The notes under the pieces: model-generated
Seen by the model: the letters and a program-made list of their open reading frames with translations, nothing else
Told to the model about the DNA's origin: nothing
Databases searched by the model: none
Program-made: the position numbers and the translations under genes
In this document: piece by piece, positions 24,056 through 35,768 of the stretch
Layout of the letters: every line of letters starts with the position of its first letter
Position numbering within the stretch: the first letter of the stretch is position 1
Assembly (NCBI GenBank): GCA_013146195.2
Contig: CM028380.1
Location: 81,641,128 to 81,705,127 of the forward strand
Length of the DNA: 64,000 nt
Origin: Codonopsis lanceolata
Lineage: Eukaryota > Streptophyta > Magnoliopsida > Asterales > Campanulaceae
Direction: 5' to 3'

Positions 24056-24530
24056 TGAAGTGCACCAAAATATTAGGCCCGAACAGGTAGCCCAAACAAG
24101 TACTCCGAAAACACACTCAAAAGATTGGGCCAACCTCATACCCAGAAGGAGGGCCCAAGCCCAATTATGTGAAGGCAACCCATTAGTATAAATATGGGGA
24201 AACTTCCCCATATTGAGACAGGGACTTTTCCACCAACAAAACTACAGGGAACTCTCCCTCATCTCTCACTCCCGCCGGTTTACATACATATATACACACA
24301 CTCCATTTTACCTTTTATCTATGATATACACAACATATACTGATTATCACACCGGAGAGTTTTGGGAGACACCCCCAACCACTCACGGTTCTTCATTTTG
24401 CAGACATTACAAGCCAGATATCCTACCGTGACGACCACAACTGGACCACGACTCCGGCGACCCCGACATGACGTCACTTTCGGCACCCCAGACACAACAC
24501 GACAAGGTCACCACAATTTTGGCGTGATCA
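24056..24530 (+). repeat. 3' LTR of LARD
   Basis: Direct repeat of 18200-18674 with the same ends and the TATAAATA box at 24187-24194. It is followed by GGCTT, matching GACTT on the left side at four of five bases. Confidence 0.9.
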
Positions 24531-24639
24531 GGCTTGAAAAGAAAAAAAAATGTTTTTGTCCAAAACAACTTTGCAATTCTTCAAAACTTAGTTGTAAGGA
24601 AAGTAATATAATTAGTTGTAAGGATAACATTTTCCTTAT

Positions 24640-27290
24640 AATTATGTCAAATTACAATTCCCCTCAAAAGTATCCACCAAATCATATTGTGCACCTCAAT
24701 CCTAAGGTTTGTCCCATAATAGTATCTGACGTTTTTTTTCCTCCTATTTTTCACCCTAACCACAGCCGTTAGAAAAGTCACATTAATTCTACATTTCCTT
24801 GTGGGTGTTAACTTGAGGGAAATATTAAGAATTTGGTGTAAACTTTGGGAGTGCTAAATGTATTTTAGCCTAATAAAAATTAAGAAAAAAAATATAATTT
24901 TCTAAAAAAAAATTATATAAATGTGTGTAAAGTTAAAATGTTAAAAAAAAATGGAGTGGGGTCCACCATTCCTTTTTTTCTTGTTGAAATAAAATCTAGA
25001 GAAAAAACCCACCATGTTTTCTGATCTTCAGTCGTCCCAAAAACAAAAATTAATCCAGAACCCAATCTGGGTTTTGTCCACTCCCTCCAAATTTCTCTCT
25101 CTTAACCCAGAAGATAGATACGCATTTAATTTCATTATCAATTTTTTTTATCTTAATGATAAAAACAAAGTACGCAAACAAAAGATATGAAAAACTTTTA
25201 CCCATAGATACCCGTCCCATCTCCGATTTCTTGTATGAAATTGGATCCACTCACCTTCTCTGTTGAAACCCAACCACCACTGAAATCAATCAATTTCGCA
25301 TCCCCCTTTCATCCTCTTACATGACTTAACTTTAATTTTTCTCTCATAATTATTTAAATAATCCAACCCGACCACCATGACAGTTGTTCTAAGGTCGAAA
25401 TCATCTAAAACCATAGATTCTTCAACATCCTCTCAATTTCGATACTTTGTTTTAAGTCATATACAAGCCGATCGTATGCCCAATTTTCTCCAGCAAAATT
25501 GAAGAGTATTTCAATAAAACCCCTTACCATTTCTCTTAATTCATGCCCGTCTCTCTTTCTGATGAATTCGTTGATATGGGTTATTGGTTTTCTGTTAATC
25601 ACCATGTTTTTATAAGGGTTTTTAGTAAGTATGCTTTATAGCATCTGATTGCTACTTCAGGCGCGAATTTTGCAGGGGACATAATGAGAGAGATCGAAGA
25701 AGGAAATTTGGCTAAAATTGAAAGGCGTAGGCGCCAGAGCAGTGATAGGAGTGACTGGAGTGGGAATGGTTTAGGTTGGAAATGGCGGCTTCTATATATG
25801 GTAGGGCTGGAGATGGCGGTTATTACGGTGGAGCCGAAGATGGGATTGCACCAGGAGATGAGAGAATGAGAGGATGTGAGATTAGGGTTTTTCCTTTTAA
25901 TACATTTACTCTTTAACCAGATAAGGGAAATGTCATTTTTGCCCCTCACGTGGAAGATCACGTGCTATTTAAAGTGAATTTTCTAACGTTCATCAAGTGT
26001 ATGGTGGAAAATGGAAAAAAAAATGTAGCATCACATGTCCATTATGGGACAAACCTTGGGTTATAATGCACTATGCGATTTGGTGGATACTTTACGGAGG
26101 GAATTGTAAATTGGTCCATATAATTATTTTTAGATTATTGAAACAATTATTTATTATTTTATTTAAAAACATATTTTAAATACTAAATGGATAATTAAAT
26201 AATGAATTTATAACCAAATCTCATTTTGCACCCCAAGAAAAATGATCAAAATAATCTTCATGTGACATGCACATACTATTTTCCGTTACTATTTTCAACA
26301 CGCATTGACGGAAGGGGGCAAATTAGGACAAATAGAAAAATAAGGTATGAAAGTGACACACTTCATATGTTGGGGTGTAATGTGATATTTATTGTGTAAT
26401 TTTGGGAGCTAATCATATTTTGACCCCATCGAAAGTAGTCCAAAATACAAATTTCCCCCTAAGTATCCACCAAATCCACTTTGGCCCTCAACGTAATTTT
26501 GTAGCATTTTCATATTCCATGTCAAATTTGATGATGATGATATCATGTCTGATAATCGTAGTGATAGACACGGTGACGAATAATGTTTAAGATGGATAAT
26601 TTGGTTCAATCAAACCATAAACAATATCAACGGTGCCGATGACAAATTTATTAGAGTTGAAGTTAAGGACAATGAAGATGGATTGAACCATGGCATGCCT
26701 CATCTTTATCATAAGCATTTGTGATGGGTTCAAATATGAGTTTTGAAATTCGTGGTGTATGCTTGTGTATTGTGTTGTACGAGAGAGGAAGAGCGAAATG
26801 TCGGGGATGTGACAGCTTTAATTTTTTGTGTGTTCTTATTCGTGACGGCCTTGACACCTGATTGTGATTATCTGATCTTCAGTTATATCTCTCTGATATT
26901 TGATATGATTCCGCTCTATTTTATTTATTTTTCAATATAAAATTTTGAATAAAAGATTCATATACTTTTGAGTTTTATCTCAATTAAAATTTACATAAGA
27001 GATCATTGATGGAGAAGAAACAAAGAAAGAGTTATTGGAGAAGAAGAAAAAAAAGTTTATCTTTAAGTTATAAAAGCAGAGAAAGCCTTGCCAAAAAATG
27101 ACCAAAATGCTCTACACGTGAAATATCATGTGCACCTTAATGTCAGATTGGTAACATTCGTCGTGGTTAGGGGATAAACTAGAAAAATGTTATAAAATGA
27201 TATGAAAATGACACAAAACTTAAGTTAGGTGTGACAAAGTGGAACTTCATAGATACTTTGGTAGAATTTTATATTTTTTAGTATAACTAT
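24640..27290. mobile_element. Possible diverged Mutator-like terminal repeats with cargo
   Basis: A motif of the form AAGTATCCACCAAATC followed by a GCACCTCAA/GGCCCTCAA stretch occurs at about 24669 and 26460 on the plus strand. A related form (complement of AAAGTGGAACTTCATAGATACTTTGG, 27235-27260) occurs in inverted orientation. This could mark two adjacent TIR elements: 24640 to about 26420, and 26435 to about 27280. The first encloses a GC-richer block (25680-25960) whose minus strand has leader-like sequence and a 66-codon frame (25405-25605) I do not recognise. I found no 9-bp target duplications, so this is tentative. Confidence 0.3.
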
Positions 27291-28388
27291 ATACTTTGGG
27301 GTTGAGAGTTTGATTCTCCAACATAATTTTTTTTTTTTAAGTCATAAATTCTAGAAACGACATAAGCAAAATCTCCAACAACAATGTGCTTATCTAAGAT
27401 AGTAAGTTTGAATTGTTTTCAATTTACACACTAATAAAAATGATTGAATTCATGTTTGGTATTAAAAAAAAAAAGAGATTTAAAAATAACCAACAAAAAA
27501 AACAAATGTATAAAATAAGTTGCTATATAATAACTAAAAACATACATTATAAATAACCGAAAAACAAGATATCAGAAATAATAAACACACAACAACATAA
27601 TTTGTAAGTCTCAAAAACTGTAAAGATTAAAACACACAAAAATTTAATAATCAAAAATCAACAAAATAAATTAAAAAACTAACAAATTATTGTTTAAAAA
27701 ACATTAACATCATATGCAACACACGTAAAATTTACTAGTTGGTACTAAAATTATAATACCCCAACCCTACAAAATGAGAATCTCTTTTTTGTTTTGTGCA
27801 AAGATGAGAGAGCTTGATTTTGAGCTATTTTCATAGTACATACAGATGAATAGCATTAGTATTTCATAGACATGATAGATAGTAAAACAAGATTTTTGAA
27901 AAGGGAACACTCAATGTGGGACCAACGGTGCATCTTCATTTGTATGACACTCCGGAAAAACTTCTATATTTAGAATGCAACATGTAACTATATCAAATTA
28001 AAATATGGATAACATTAATTATGTTTTTGGAATAAAATCTCATTCATTAAAACTAGTAGTACTGTACAATAGAAATACTAATTGCATCTTTTACGGCTTT
28101 GTAGAAACAAATAAAGTTATGTAAATTTTCGTTCAAAAGTTAATTTGGTTGACCCAAAAAGTCAAAAGTGATCACTGTGCTCAAGGCTTAGGTACTGTCA
28201 TCAAAATTAAAGATCCACCAACTGCTAAATGCTAAGAGCTAAGAACTAAGAAGAAGTAAGATACGGGAATGAAATATCATCTACACAAATTTAATTTAAT
28301 TTTTTAATAAAATTGAAGATCCATCTACGGGAATGAAATTTCATCTACACAGATTTAAGTAATGACTACACTGGGAAATTGATAAAAT
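27291..28388. other. Intergenic, downstream of ETFA
   Basis: AT-rich with no supportable gene. A short near-repeat TACGGGAATGAAATWTCATC occurs at 28263-28282 and 28327-28346, probably within the ETFA 3' UTR region. Confidence 0.45.
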
Positions 28389-29031
28389 TTATTTTTTCTC
28401 GGGAAGCTTTTCTAACAACTCCGGTATTACCTCAAACAGATCACCTACAAGTCCATAATCTGCAACCTGCAATTGGAGGATTAATTAGATCCAAGTAAAA
28501 TTATTCAACTAGGGTCGCTGTGCCGAGTGCGTTGTGTTGTTCTGGAAGAGGACAAGTGCCAAGGTTGTATTCAGATTTTGAGCATCTGGCAGAAGCATCC
28601 ATGTTTCTTCAGACTGTTGAAACATTAAGGGACACACTTCTGATATTTGGGTTACTTATGGGGGTGCTTTGCTTTTCGTTTAGGGTTCGATCTTTCACGT
28701 CTAATTATGGTGTAATCTGTTTTAGTTCTTGATGAAAATCTTGTTGACCTATCAAATGAAAAACATGAGGGACACGTCGTGAGTTTACAAGTCCATTACG
28801 AGTGATCAGTGATGGGATGAGAGGACAGTTTTTCATATAGTTCGTAACAATCCTGAGTGTGGACAGTTTTTTATTTGACTTCTGTCTATATGTGTAGGTA
28901 ACATTTGGTCAAGGTTCCAGTTCTGTTTCATCTCCTTCCCTTAAGATAGAAGATAGATATTTCCATGTAAATCATCATCATCATCATCATTCTGAATGCA
29001 AATTGGGACTCTAATTTAAGACAATCAAGTT

Positions 29032-29071
<40 letters not shown>

Positions 29072-32000
29072 GCACAAAGGATGAAGAAAGCTTTAGCCGT
29101 TTAGCGTTGTTTTTTGATGCCTCTGTCGTAGTATCCGTAGCTTGTAGGTGGTGTTTCTTTGTGTTTTTTGTAGCTTATGGGGAGTTTCATGGTCTTGTGA
29201 TTTATCTTTCACCAAGCAGGCAAGCACGTTACGGCCCAGATGCTTTTGGTCTAGACATATATACACACATATGTGGAGAGAGAGAGAGAGAGAGAGATGC
29301 ACATATATATATATATACACACACACACATATGTAGAGAGAGATGCAGGCTTCATAGGTGCGGTGAGACCTGAAAAATGGGTGCTTCCGCATCTTTGTTT
29401 ACAGCGACAATGACTTTAGAATCTCTCATACCCGCTAGATGTTGAATGGCTCCAGAAACACCAAAAGCCATATACAGCTCTGGAGCAACAATCTTTCCAG
29501 TTTGACCAACCTGATCATTAAAACTCATTACGAAAAGGGAAGAGATAATACATCAAGACTAATGACTAGTTCTAACAAACAGAGAGTTGATTTCAAAGCC
29601 ATAGAAAGTAGATTGATAGGGATTTGAAATCCATGACATCAATATACAAAGTAGGACTCATGGAATTAAGTTTTAGCACAAGAAAATGACTACACCTAAA
29701 AAGATATACTGCAATCCAATAAGAGCAGCCTTCCCTTTGAAATTCTCCAGCAGCCAGAGCTATAATAGCTTTCTCTATGATGAAGAGAATAAGCACTTAT
29801 CTTTCTGGCCTCCTTAAATGTCAGGATTTTGCATTCTTTGAAATATTTGAAAAATATTAGTCCCTCCATCCCAAAATGAGTGTCCCTTATTGGTTTTTGA
29901 TAGAAATTTAAGGATGTTGACTTTTAAGAAATTCTAGTAGCATAGATAAATACCCTTAGTACTAACATAATAGCATTACCAATGCACATTGGGACATGAT
30001 AGTTGACAAAGGTGAACTAAGTCACTTCATTATAGAGGGACATTGACTTGGAGACAAATATATGTTAAAGAGGGACAGTCATTTTCGGACAAAAGGAGTA
30101 AGTTTCTAGATGCGGTACTAGCTCTTATATTACCAGACCCCAACGTTACGAAAGAAGTACAAGATCTTGAAACACTATCAATGTTACCTGAAGGTCATTA
30201 GGAACATATCCAGCATCCACAGCAGCACGAGTAGCACCAACTATGCAAAAGAATAAGAAAAAAAAAAGATAAAATTTTAACCAATACCAATGTAAGAAAA
30301 AGTCCAAGTAAAACATAGGCCAGATCAATGATACTGCCCCTAATCCTAACATATAAAGAAGAAGAAATCTGAAGCTGGTAAAAAGTTTGAACATGGAACA
30401 TCACTGTTTTGTGTGTGTGTGTGTGTGGGTTGTGGGGGGCGGATTAGAAAGAGATGGAAAAAAATCACATTTTCCTTCAGAAGAAACACATATAGGCAGT
30501 TCCATGAATTTCACAGAAAAATACAGAACACAACTGATCTCAACCTTTGTCCCAATTACTTGGGTCGAAAAATACGGAATAAAAGAGAAAATTAACGAAT
30601 CTGACTGCAACAATAAATCAAGAAAAAAACCTGCTGCGCCAAGTTTCTCTGCAAGCCTTTCAACCATTTTAAAGTTTTCTGCACTTTTCAGAGCTCGGCC
30701 CCCAGTGATAACAACACGTGCATTTCCAAGATCCGGGCGTTCTGTATCTTGAGAGCTATGCTTTGAATATCTCGATTTACCAATTCCATCTGTCAAAAAC
30801 AAAACAAATTGTGTAATTGGCTATGTTTATTAAACAAAATCATCCAAAATGATCTGGTGAGCGAAATGATTTCCACAATAGTTATCAATTAGACGTGAAA
30901 GATGTGAAACAAAGGACCAGGATGCTTGTTTCTCCAACTACATAACAGAAACGTACGTACAGCAAAAGTTGTGCATGCAAAATAGGATATAGTTAGCAGA
31001 CCTTCATCAAAGATTGAGAGATCTACATGCTCAATTGGTGCAGCATTAGATTTTGAATCATTTGATCTCGAGGCCACGGGAAAGGAGGTTGATCTAATGG
31101 TCAGCATACAAGGGTCGCAACCAGTGTAGCGTACAGTACAAAGGGCATTTCCAGCATATATTGGCCTGTAATATAGAAGAAAAACAACTAAATCAAGCAT
31201 ATACCAAAGGTAGTTCAAGAGTATACAAAACGGACATGAAGGTTTCTCTAAAAGTGAGCCTTCGCTCAGGGCAAGGAATTAAGCTAAAATAACATTATAA
31301 ATCAAGACTTATAATATCAATAATCCTGTAATCTACTTGATCTCACGTGATCTCATTCGATACAGACCGACTTGTTCATGACGAACATGCAACAACTTAC
31401 AAGCATATGTCAAGTCCTAAAGCTACATGATCTCAATTAGTTAGTTAAGAGGCTGCACAATCTTCAATCTCCACTTCATTACACTTGCACAGTTCACTCA
31501 AGAAGCGATGAAGAGACTTTTTGCGAGCAATTTATGAACATAGCAAAAGCATAAAGACAACCAAGGTGCTTCTATGCATTTAAGACTACATAAATAAATC
31601 AGAATGTATTGAAAAAATCAAATAGGTGAAGAAATTGGTAATCCCAGCCACAATGCGGAAATCTGTCTTGAAGGTAGAATAACCAAGATTACCTGACAAA
31701 TATACGAGGTTCAGAGATTTCAATGACATCTGTAACTGGAGAAACATCCAGAAGAGCAGCTGCACGAGGCAGTACATTTTTCCCAAAAGAACCTGAAGCA
31801 GCAACTATATGAGAGTAGCCACCTTTTCTCTGGACCAAATGGACCAATTTAGCCCATGGTTCCGCTAGAGGATATGTAAACTTTTCTGAATCAGCCAGGA
31901 GGACCTAAACAAGGAACTTTGAACAACATTAGTATTCCACTACTCATACAGGATAAAGTGTATAAATTCTTCCTTTCGCAAACCCCAGTGATCCTGTAAG

Positions 32001-34824
32001 AAGCTTTTTTACTCCCCTCCGTTTCAGGTAAAGAGTCCCCATTTGAAAGTCAAACTTTTTAAGAAAACTACACTTTTAGTAGTTTATTAGTAATAAAATG
32101 ACATTTTTATGCCTTAATTTTTTAAAGTGGACTCTTTAAGTGAAACATACTAAAATGGAATAGTGGACTATTTGCCCGGAACGGAGGGAGTATTTTTTAG
32201 ATGACTCAAGTAGCCCCACTTTCCTCTTTGGTATGTTCCATAATAATAGTTCCATTTCTAAAATAAAAATTATATATATATATATATATATAAAGAGTGC
32301 ACCTCAAAGAAAGCACAAACAAATAAAGGTACGATCTCAAGAAGTTTGACTTGTCAAAAAGGCCATTCTTTCGGACAGAGGAAGTATTTTACATTAATAA
32401 GCTATTGAAATATTTTTCAATTTATACTAGTAGTGACAACATAAAGATGAAGAATGCACAAAATCCTTGTAAGACAGTGTCAAGTTGAGGGTAAATTTTG
32501 AGGTACAATTTTCCTTTTAGAGATGGATTCCAAATGCAAACTATCTTTGTGTCAGAGGCAGTATCACAAACAAGAAACTTGGGATTTGAAATCTTCCTTT
32601 GCCTTGTTTCCTTGCTTTACAATCTTGTATAGTTGAGTTCAAACTAAGGTATACAATCATCTCATACTAATTTTCAAGTTTCTGGACTATAAATGAGCTC
32701 ATGCCTCAATGTGTATCTCTAGGGAGGATGACGTACAAGTAATTTGTAACCAAAGACTCACAAATATTTGGAGTATATTATAAACACTTAGTTATTTACC
32801 AAATTAGAAAATAACAAGATGTGGTTTAAACATAATCAGGAACCAAAGACTCACAAATATTTGGAGTAAATTATAAACGCTTAGTTATTTACCAAATTAG
32901 AAAATAACAAGATGTGGTTTAAACATAAACAGGCTACTTGTCACTTTATGTCCACGCCAAGGCCAAATCAAATGGAAGGATGACTACTTGAACAATTAAC
33001 TCTAAACTGCGTCACGATGAGCAATTGAGCCAGCAAACAAAGTAATAACTGAGACCAATACTTCACCAGAATTCTATTCAAGTACCGAAGTACATAAATT
33101 TGAACAACCTGAGAAATTGATGGATGGCAGGAAGCAGCATGTTTAGCAGCTTCTTGAAGGGAAGGACCTGATCCAGCCAGTAGCAAGGACACGGAGTTAT
33201 CTGCACTCAAGGAACTTGCAGCCTCTATTGCACTAAAGGATTGGGACTTGAGCGAACCACTTTCATGTTCAGCTATAACTAATGTGCTAAGCTATTAAGA
33301 AAGATCAACCAAAAAAAATGAAAATTACTAGCTCGTACAAGTAAATGATAACTCAAGTACTTCCAAAGAAAATATGGAAATCATGAAGGAAGCAAATTTC
33401 ACATTTCAGCCTGCAATAAAGCAACGTATCAGCAAGCCTTAAAAAGTTTGAAGTGGGACTTTTTGTCTCAAATCATACAGTCTCAAAAACCAAATAGTTG
33501 TTCATACTTCTATCATAAGGAACAACACATTTTCATTTTTGGTTTACTTGGGTTGCTAAGAAATTACTTGGAGAAGATGGCATACTCCCAATTGAAGATA
33601 AGCTTAATAAGCTTTCACATTGAAAAGACAAAACATAATCAAAGCTCACAAGGCTAGCTTCACAACAACAGCAACAGCAACTGATTTGCTAGACTTGAAT
33701 ATTTTCACTTGTTTTTTCTGTTTATTTAACTTTAAAAGATAAAAAAAAAGTTTGTGGACTATGTGTGCTCCATGTTTAAATTCTACAAACATATGTTTAG
33801 AAATGTTGGTTATCGTGGAATCCGAATAAACATAATGGAGATAACAGAAATAATAGTGATGACCATAGGTGACAATTTAATACATAGGTAAGCACTTGTG
33901 AATGTAATGCTAGTTTGATGACACTACTCAGAAGAACAATTGCTGTGGTTGCTAATCGTTACCGACGGTCACACTATTAAACGGATCACATTGATAATGG
34001 CAATTGTAATTGTATGAATAGGGCGTAATTTTTATCACTCTCTCTTCTTGCAAAGTAATTCCATAAAACAACACAGCAATTAAGAAACACAGTGGGGGGA
34101 CCATCATCCATAAGTACTGCACATTCTCAAGTCAACAACCAAATAAGCTCAGTTAGGACATGTTAAATGACCCTTTTTTATATACATCTCAAATTTTAAA
34201 AAACTAATTTTATTTAGAATTCTATAGACGCTAAAATAATATTCATGTCAGCCCAATAAGCACAGATGCTACTATAACATATTTCATGAAACAGCCAACC
34301 ATCCGACACAGTCTATTTCTTCAATATCTCCTGTAGGAAAAATTTTCAATACTTATCAGTCTCCCAACTTCGTAAAATTACTGCGCCTGCAGCTTGGTTT
34401 TGATTCTGCGTTAATTTGTACCCCAATTACCCCCAAATTCCTCCATATGCTCACATAAAAAAAAGAGTAATAGTGCATAGACAGAAAAAGCATGTGAAAT
34501 TTGTCCATCTACAAAGAACTGATCACATAACTAACAAGAGGCGCTAATTTCTCATGAACTTTGAAATAACAAATGAAGGCAGAATCGAAATCATTTCCAT
34601 AACCAAAACTAACGGCATTAAGAATCAAGAAGAAGACAAAAAAATTGGGCCACGTTGACAATGAATTCGGGAAAAAGATGAACTCCGCGCCATGAATTTG
34701 AACAAAAAACTATAATAAATTGGAAGATTAAGCAAGTGAGACAACTTACGTATCGATGAAAGCTTGTTAGGGACCTGATTGAATCGTTTTTAACTGCTCG
34801 GAGAAGCATGGTGCGAGTTGCCAT
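28389..34824 (-). CDS. ETFA: Electron transfer flavoprotein subunit alpha, mitochondrial (8 exons)
   Basis: Minus-strand exons are 34824-34750, 33291-33109, 31904-31693, 31165-31002, 30789-30631, 30240-30188, 29510-29370 and 28466-28389. All introns are GT-AG and phases agree, giving 354 residues (plant ETF-alpha is about 360). Residues 1-25 (MATRTMLLRAVKND...) are basic and hydroxylated, like a matrix presequence. The N-terminal domain starts LSTLVIAEHESG. The FAD domain shows VVITGGRALKS, VGATRAAVDAGYVPNDLQ, VGQTGKIVAPELY and the ETF-alpha signature LYMAFGVSGAIQHLAG followed by VIVAVN (residues about 293-319). The last exon gives VADYGLVGDLFEVIPELL. With ETF-beta the protein carries electrons from matrix dehydrogenases such as isovaleryl-CoA and 2-hydroxyglutarate dehydrogenases to ETF-ubiquinone oxidoreductase, feeding respiration during amino-acid catabolism. 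The gene appears intact: no stop or frameshift in the joined frame. MITEs sit in introns 2 and 6. Confidence 0.96.
29860..30098. mobile_element. Stowaway MITE in ETFA intron 6 (239 bp)
   Basis: It begins GTCCCTCCATCCCAAAATGA after TA (29858-29859) and ends CATTTTCGGACAAAAGGAG before TA (30099-30100). The ends are inverted repeats of each other. It lies wholly within the intron between exons 6 and 7. Confidence 0.8.
32012..32190. mobile_element. Stowaway MITE in ETFA intron 2 (179 bp)
   Basis: It begins CTCCCCTCCGTTTCAGGTAA and ends GCCCGGAACGGAGGGAG, flanked by TA (32010-32011 and 32191-32192). A further Stowaway-like end (TTTCGGACAGAGGAAGTA, about 32370-32387) may mark a second, degraded element nearby; a TA microsatellite at 32272-32292 lies between. 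Confidence 0.8.
32748..32933. repeat. 93-bp tandem duplication in ETFA intron 2
   Basis: Two adjacent copies, each starting AACCAAAGACTCACAAATAT and ending AAACATAAWCAGG, differ at only a few positions, which indicates a fairly recent duplication. Confidence 0.9.
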
Positions 34825-35068
34825 TGCTGATGCTATGCTGGGACCTGGTTCACGATGGGACCTTCTTGGTGTTTATCGCAGGCGGGATTAAACGCTGCCG
34901 TACGAAGTAACTCGTGGTTTGTGGTCTTAACTTATTTTTTTTTAGCATAGAATCCAAGTTTGTATTTGAATGATATTTTTGTGGGGATTGTTTCGGTATT
35001 CTATTGGGGTGGTAATTTAAGTCAAGACACGATTGATCGACATGAACTGACACAAAATTATAGGGTTT
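34825..35068 (-). promoter_or_regulatory. ETFA 5' flank, cut off by the MULE end
   Basis: Only about 245 bp of host sequence remain between the ETFA ATG and the terminal repeat of the Mutator-like element. I see no convincing TATA box at the expected distance. The first ~100 bp should include the 5' UTR. Confidence 0.4.
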
Positions 35069-35768
35069 AGACTAGGGCTTATCGGGTTCGGGCCGATATA
35101 GGGCCAACACGATAAGACATGATAAAAAATGGGTTGTTATCAGGCTGGCTTAATAAGTACGGTAAGACACGATAACTAAAATATATATGTTTTTAAAATG
35201 TTTTTTTTAATTTACTAGGGGTTATTCACTTCTTTCGAACTATTTTCATGATTATTTTATAGTTTTATCATTTGAAAATTTATGACTATTAAACTACTTG
35301 ATTATTTATATTGATAAATTTTCAAAATATGTATTAAAAATCAAAATTATATATTTTATAGAAAAATTACAAGTCGGTACATATTTTAAAATAGGTTTTC
35401 AAATGAATCCACCTATTTTTTACCCATATCTTTTAGGTACAATTTTGGGGTGAAAGTACGTCTCTATCCCTCTATGTTGTATTTGATGAGCGGGAGGTGG
35501 ATATTACGTTCTAGTTACGGAGCATAACTTCAGAGGCAGCAACTTCCATCTCCACCACCACTCCCACCACCACCTTTGTCTAATCCACTGCAACAAGGGA
35601 ATATCTTCTTCCATCGATTGTCACACTCCTCAAACCAATTACCAATTCCGCAGCAACGTCGTCCTATCTCTTCTTGTCTCCGCCCAATCGCCAATTGTCA
35701 TACAAGTCTTATTGTCCTTGTTTTACATGTATCTGTGTTTAAAATTTTAGTTTATAGAGTCCAGTGTT

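Larger units (their letters stand above)
18200..24530 (+). mobile_element. Non-autonomous LTR retrotransposon (LARD), 6.33 kb
   Basis: Two 475-bp direct LTRs (18200-18674 and 24056-24530) begin TGAAGTGCACC and end GTGATCA or CGTGATCA. They are flanked by GACTT and GGCTT, a five-base target duplication with one change. A primer-binding-site-like TGGTTCTGTTGCCGG follows the left LTR, and a purine tract precedes the right one. The 5.38-kb interior encodes no recognisable gag or pol; it is made largely of four different tandem arrays. Orientation is set by PBS left, PPT right. This architecture is that of a large retrotransposon derivative. The Tat lineage is the likely helper, since the priming region resembles that of the Tat element at 52541-58439. 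Confidence 0.88.
18159..24623. mobile_element. Small inverted-repeat element (MITE-like) split by the LARD
   Basis: A 37-bp arm at 18159-18195 is the reverse complement of 24587-24623 with two mismatches. Removing the retrotransposon and one target copy leaves an element of about 129 bp with 37-bp terminal repeats around a short T/A-rich loop. I could not identify its own target duplication, so the superfamily is open. Confidence 0.65.

Noticed and set aside
28520..28732. 70-codon plus-strand frame inside ETFA
   Set aside because: It lies in ETFA intron 7 on the opposite strand, has no motif, and is no longer than chance frames nearby.
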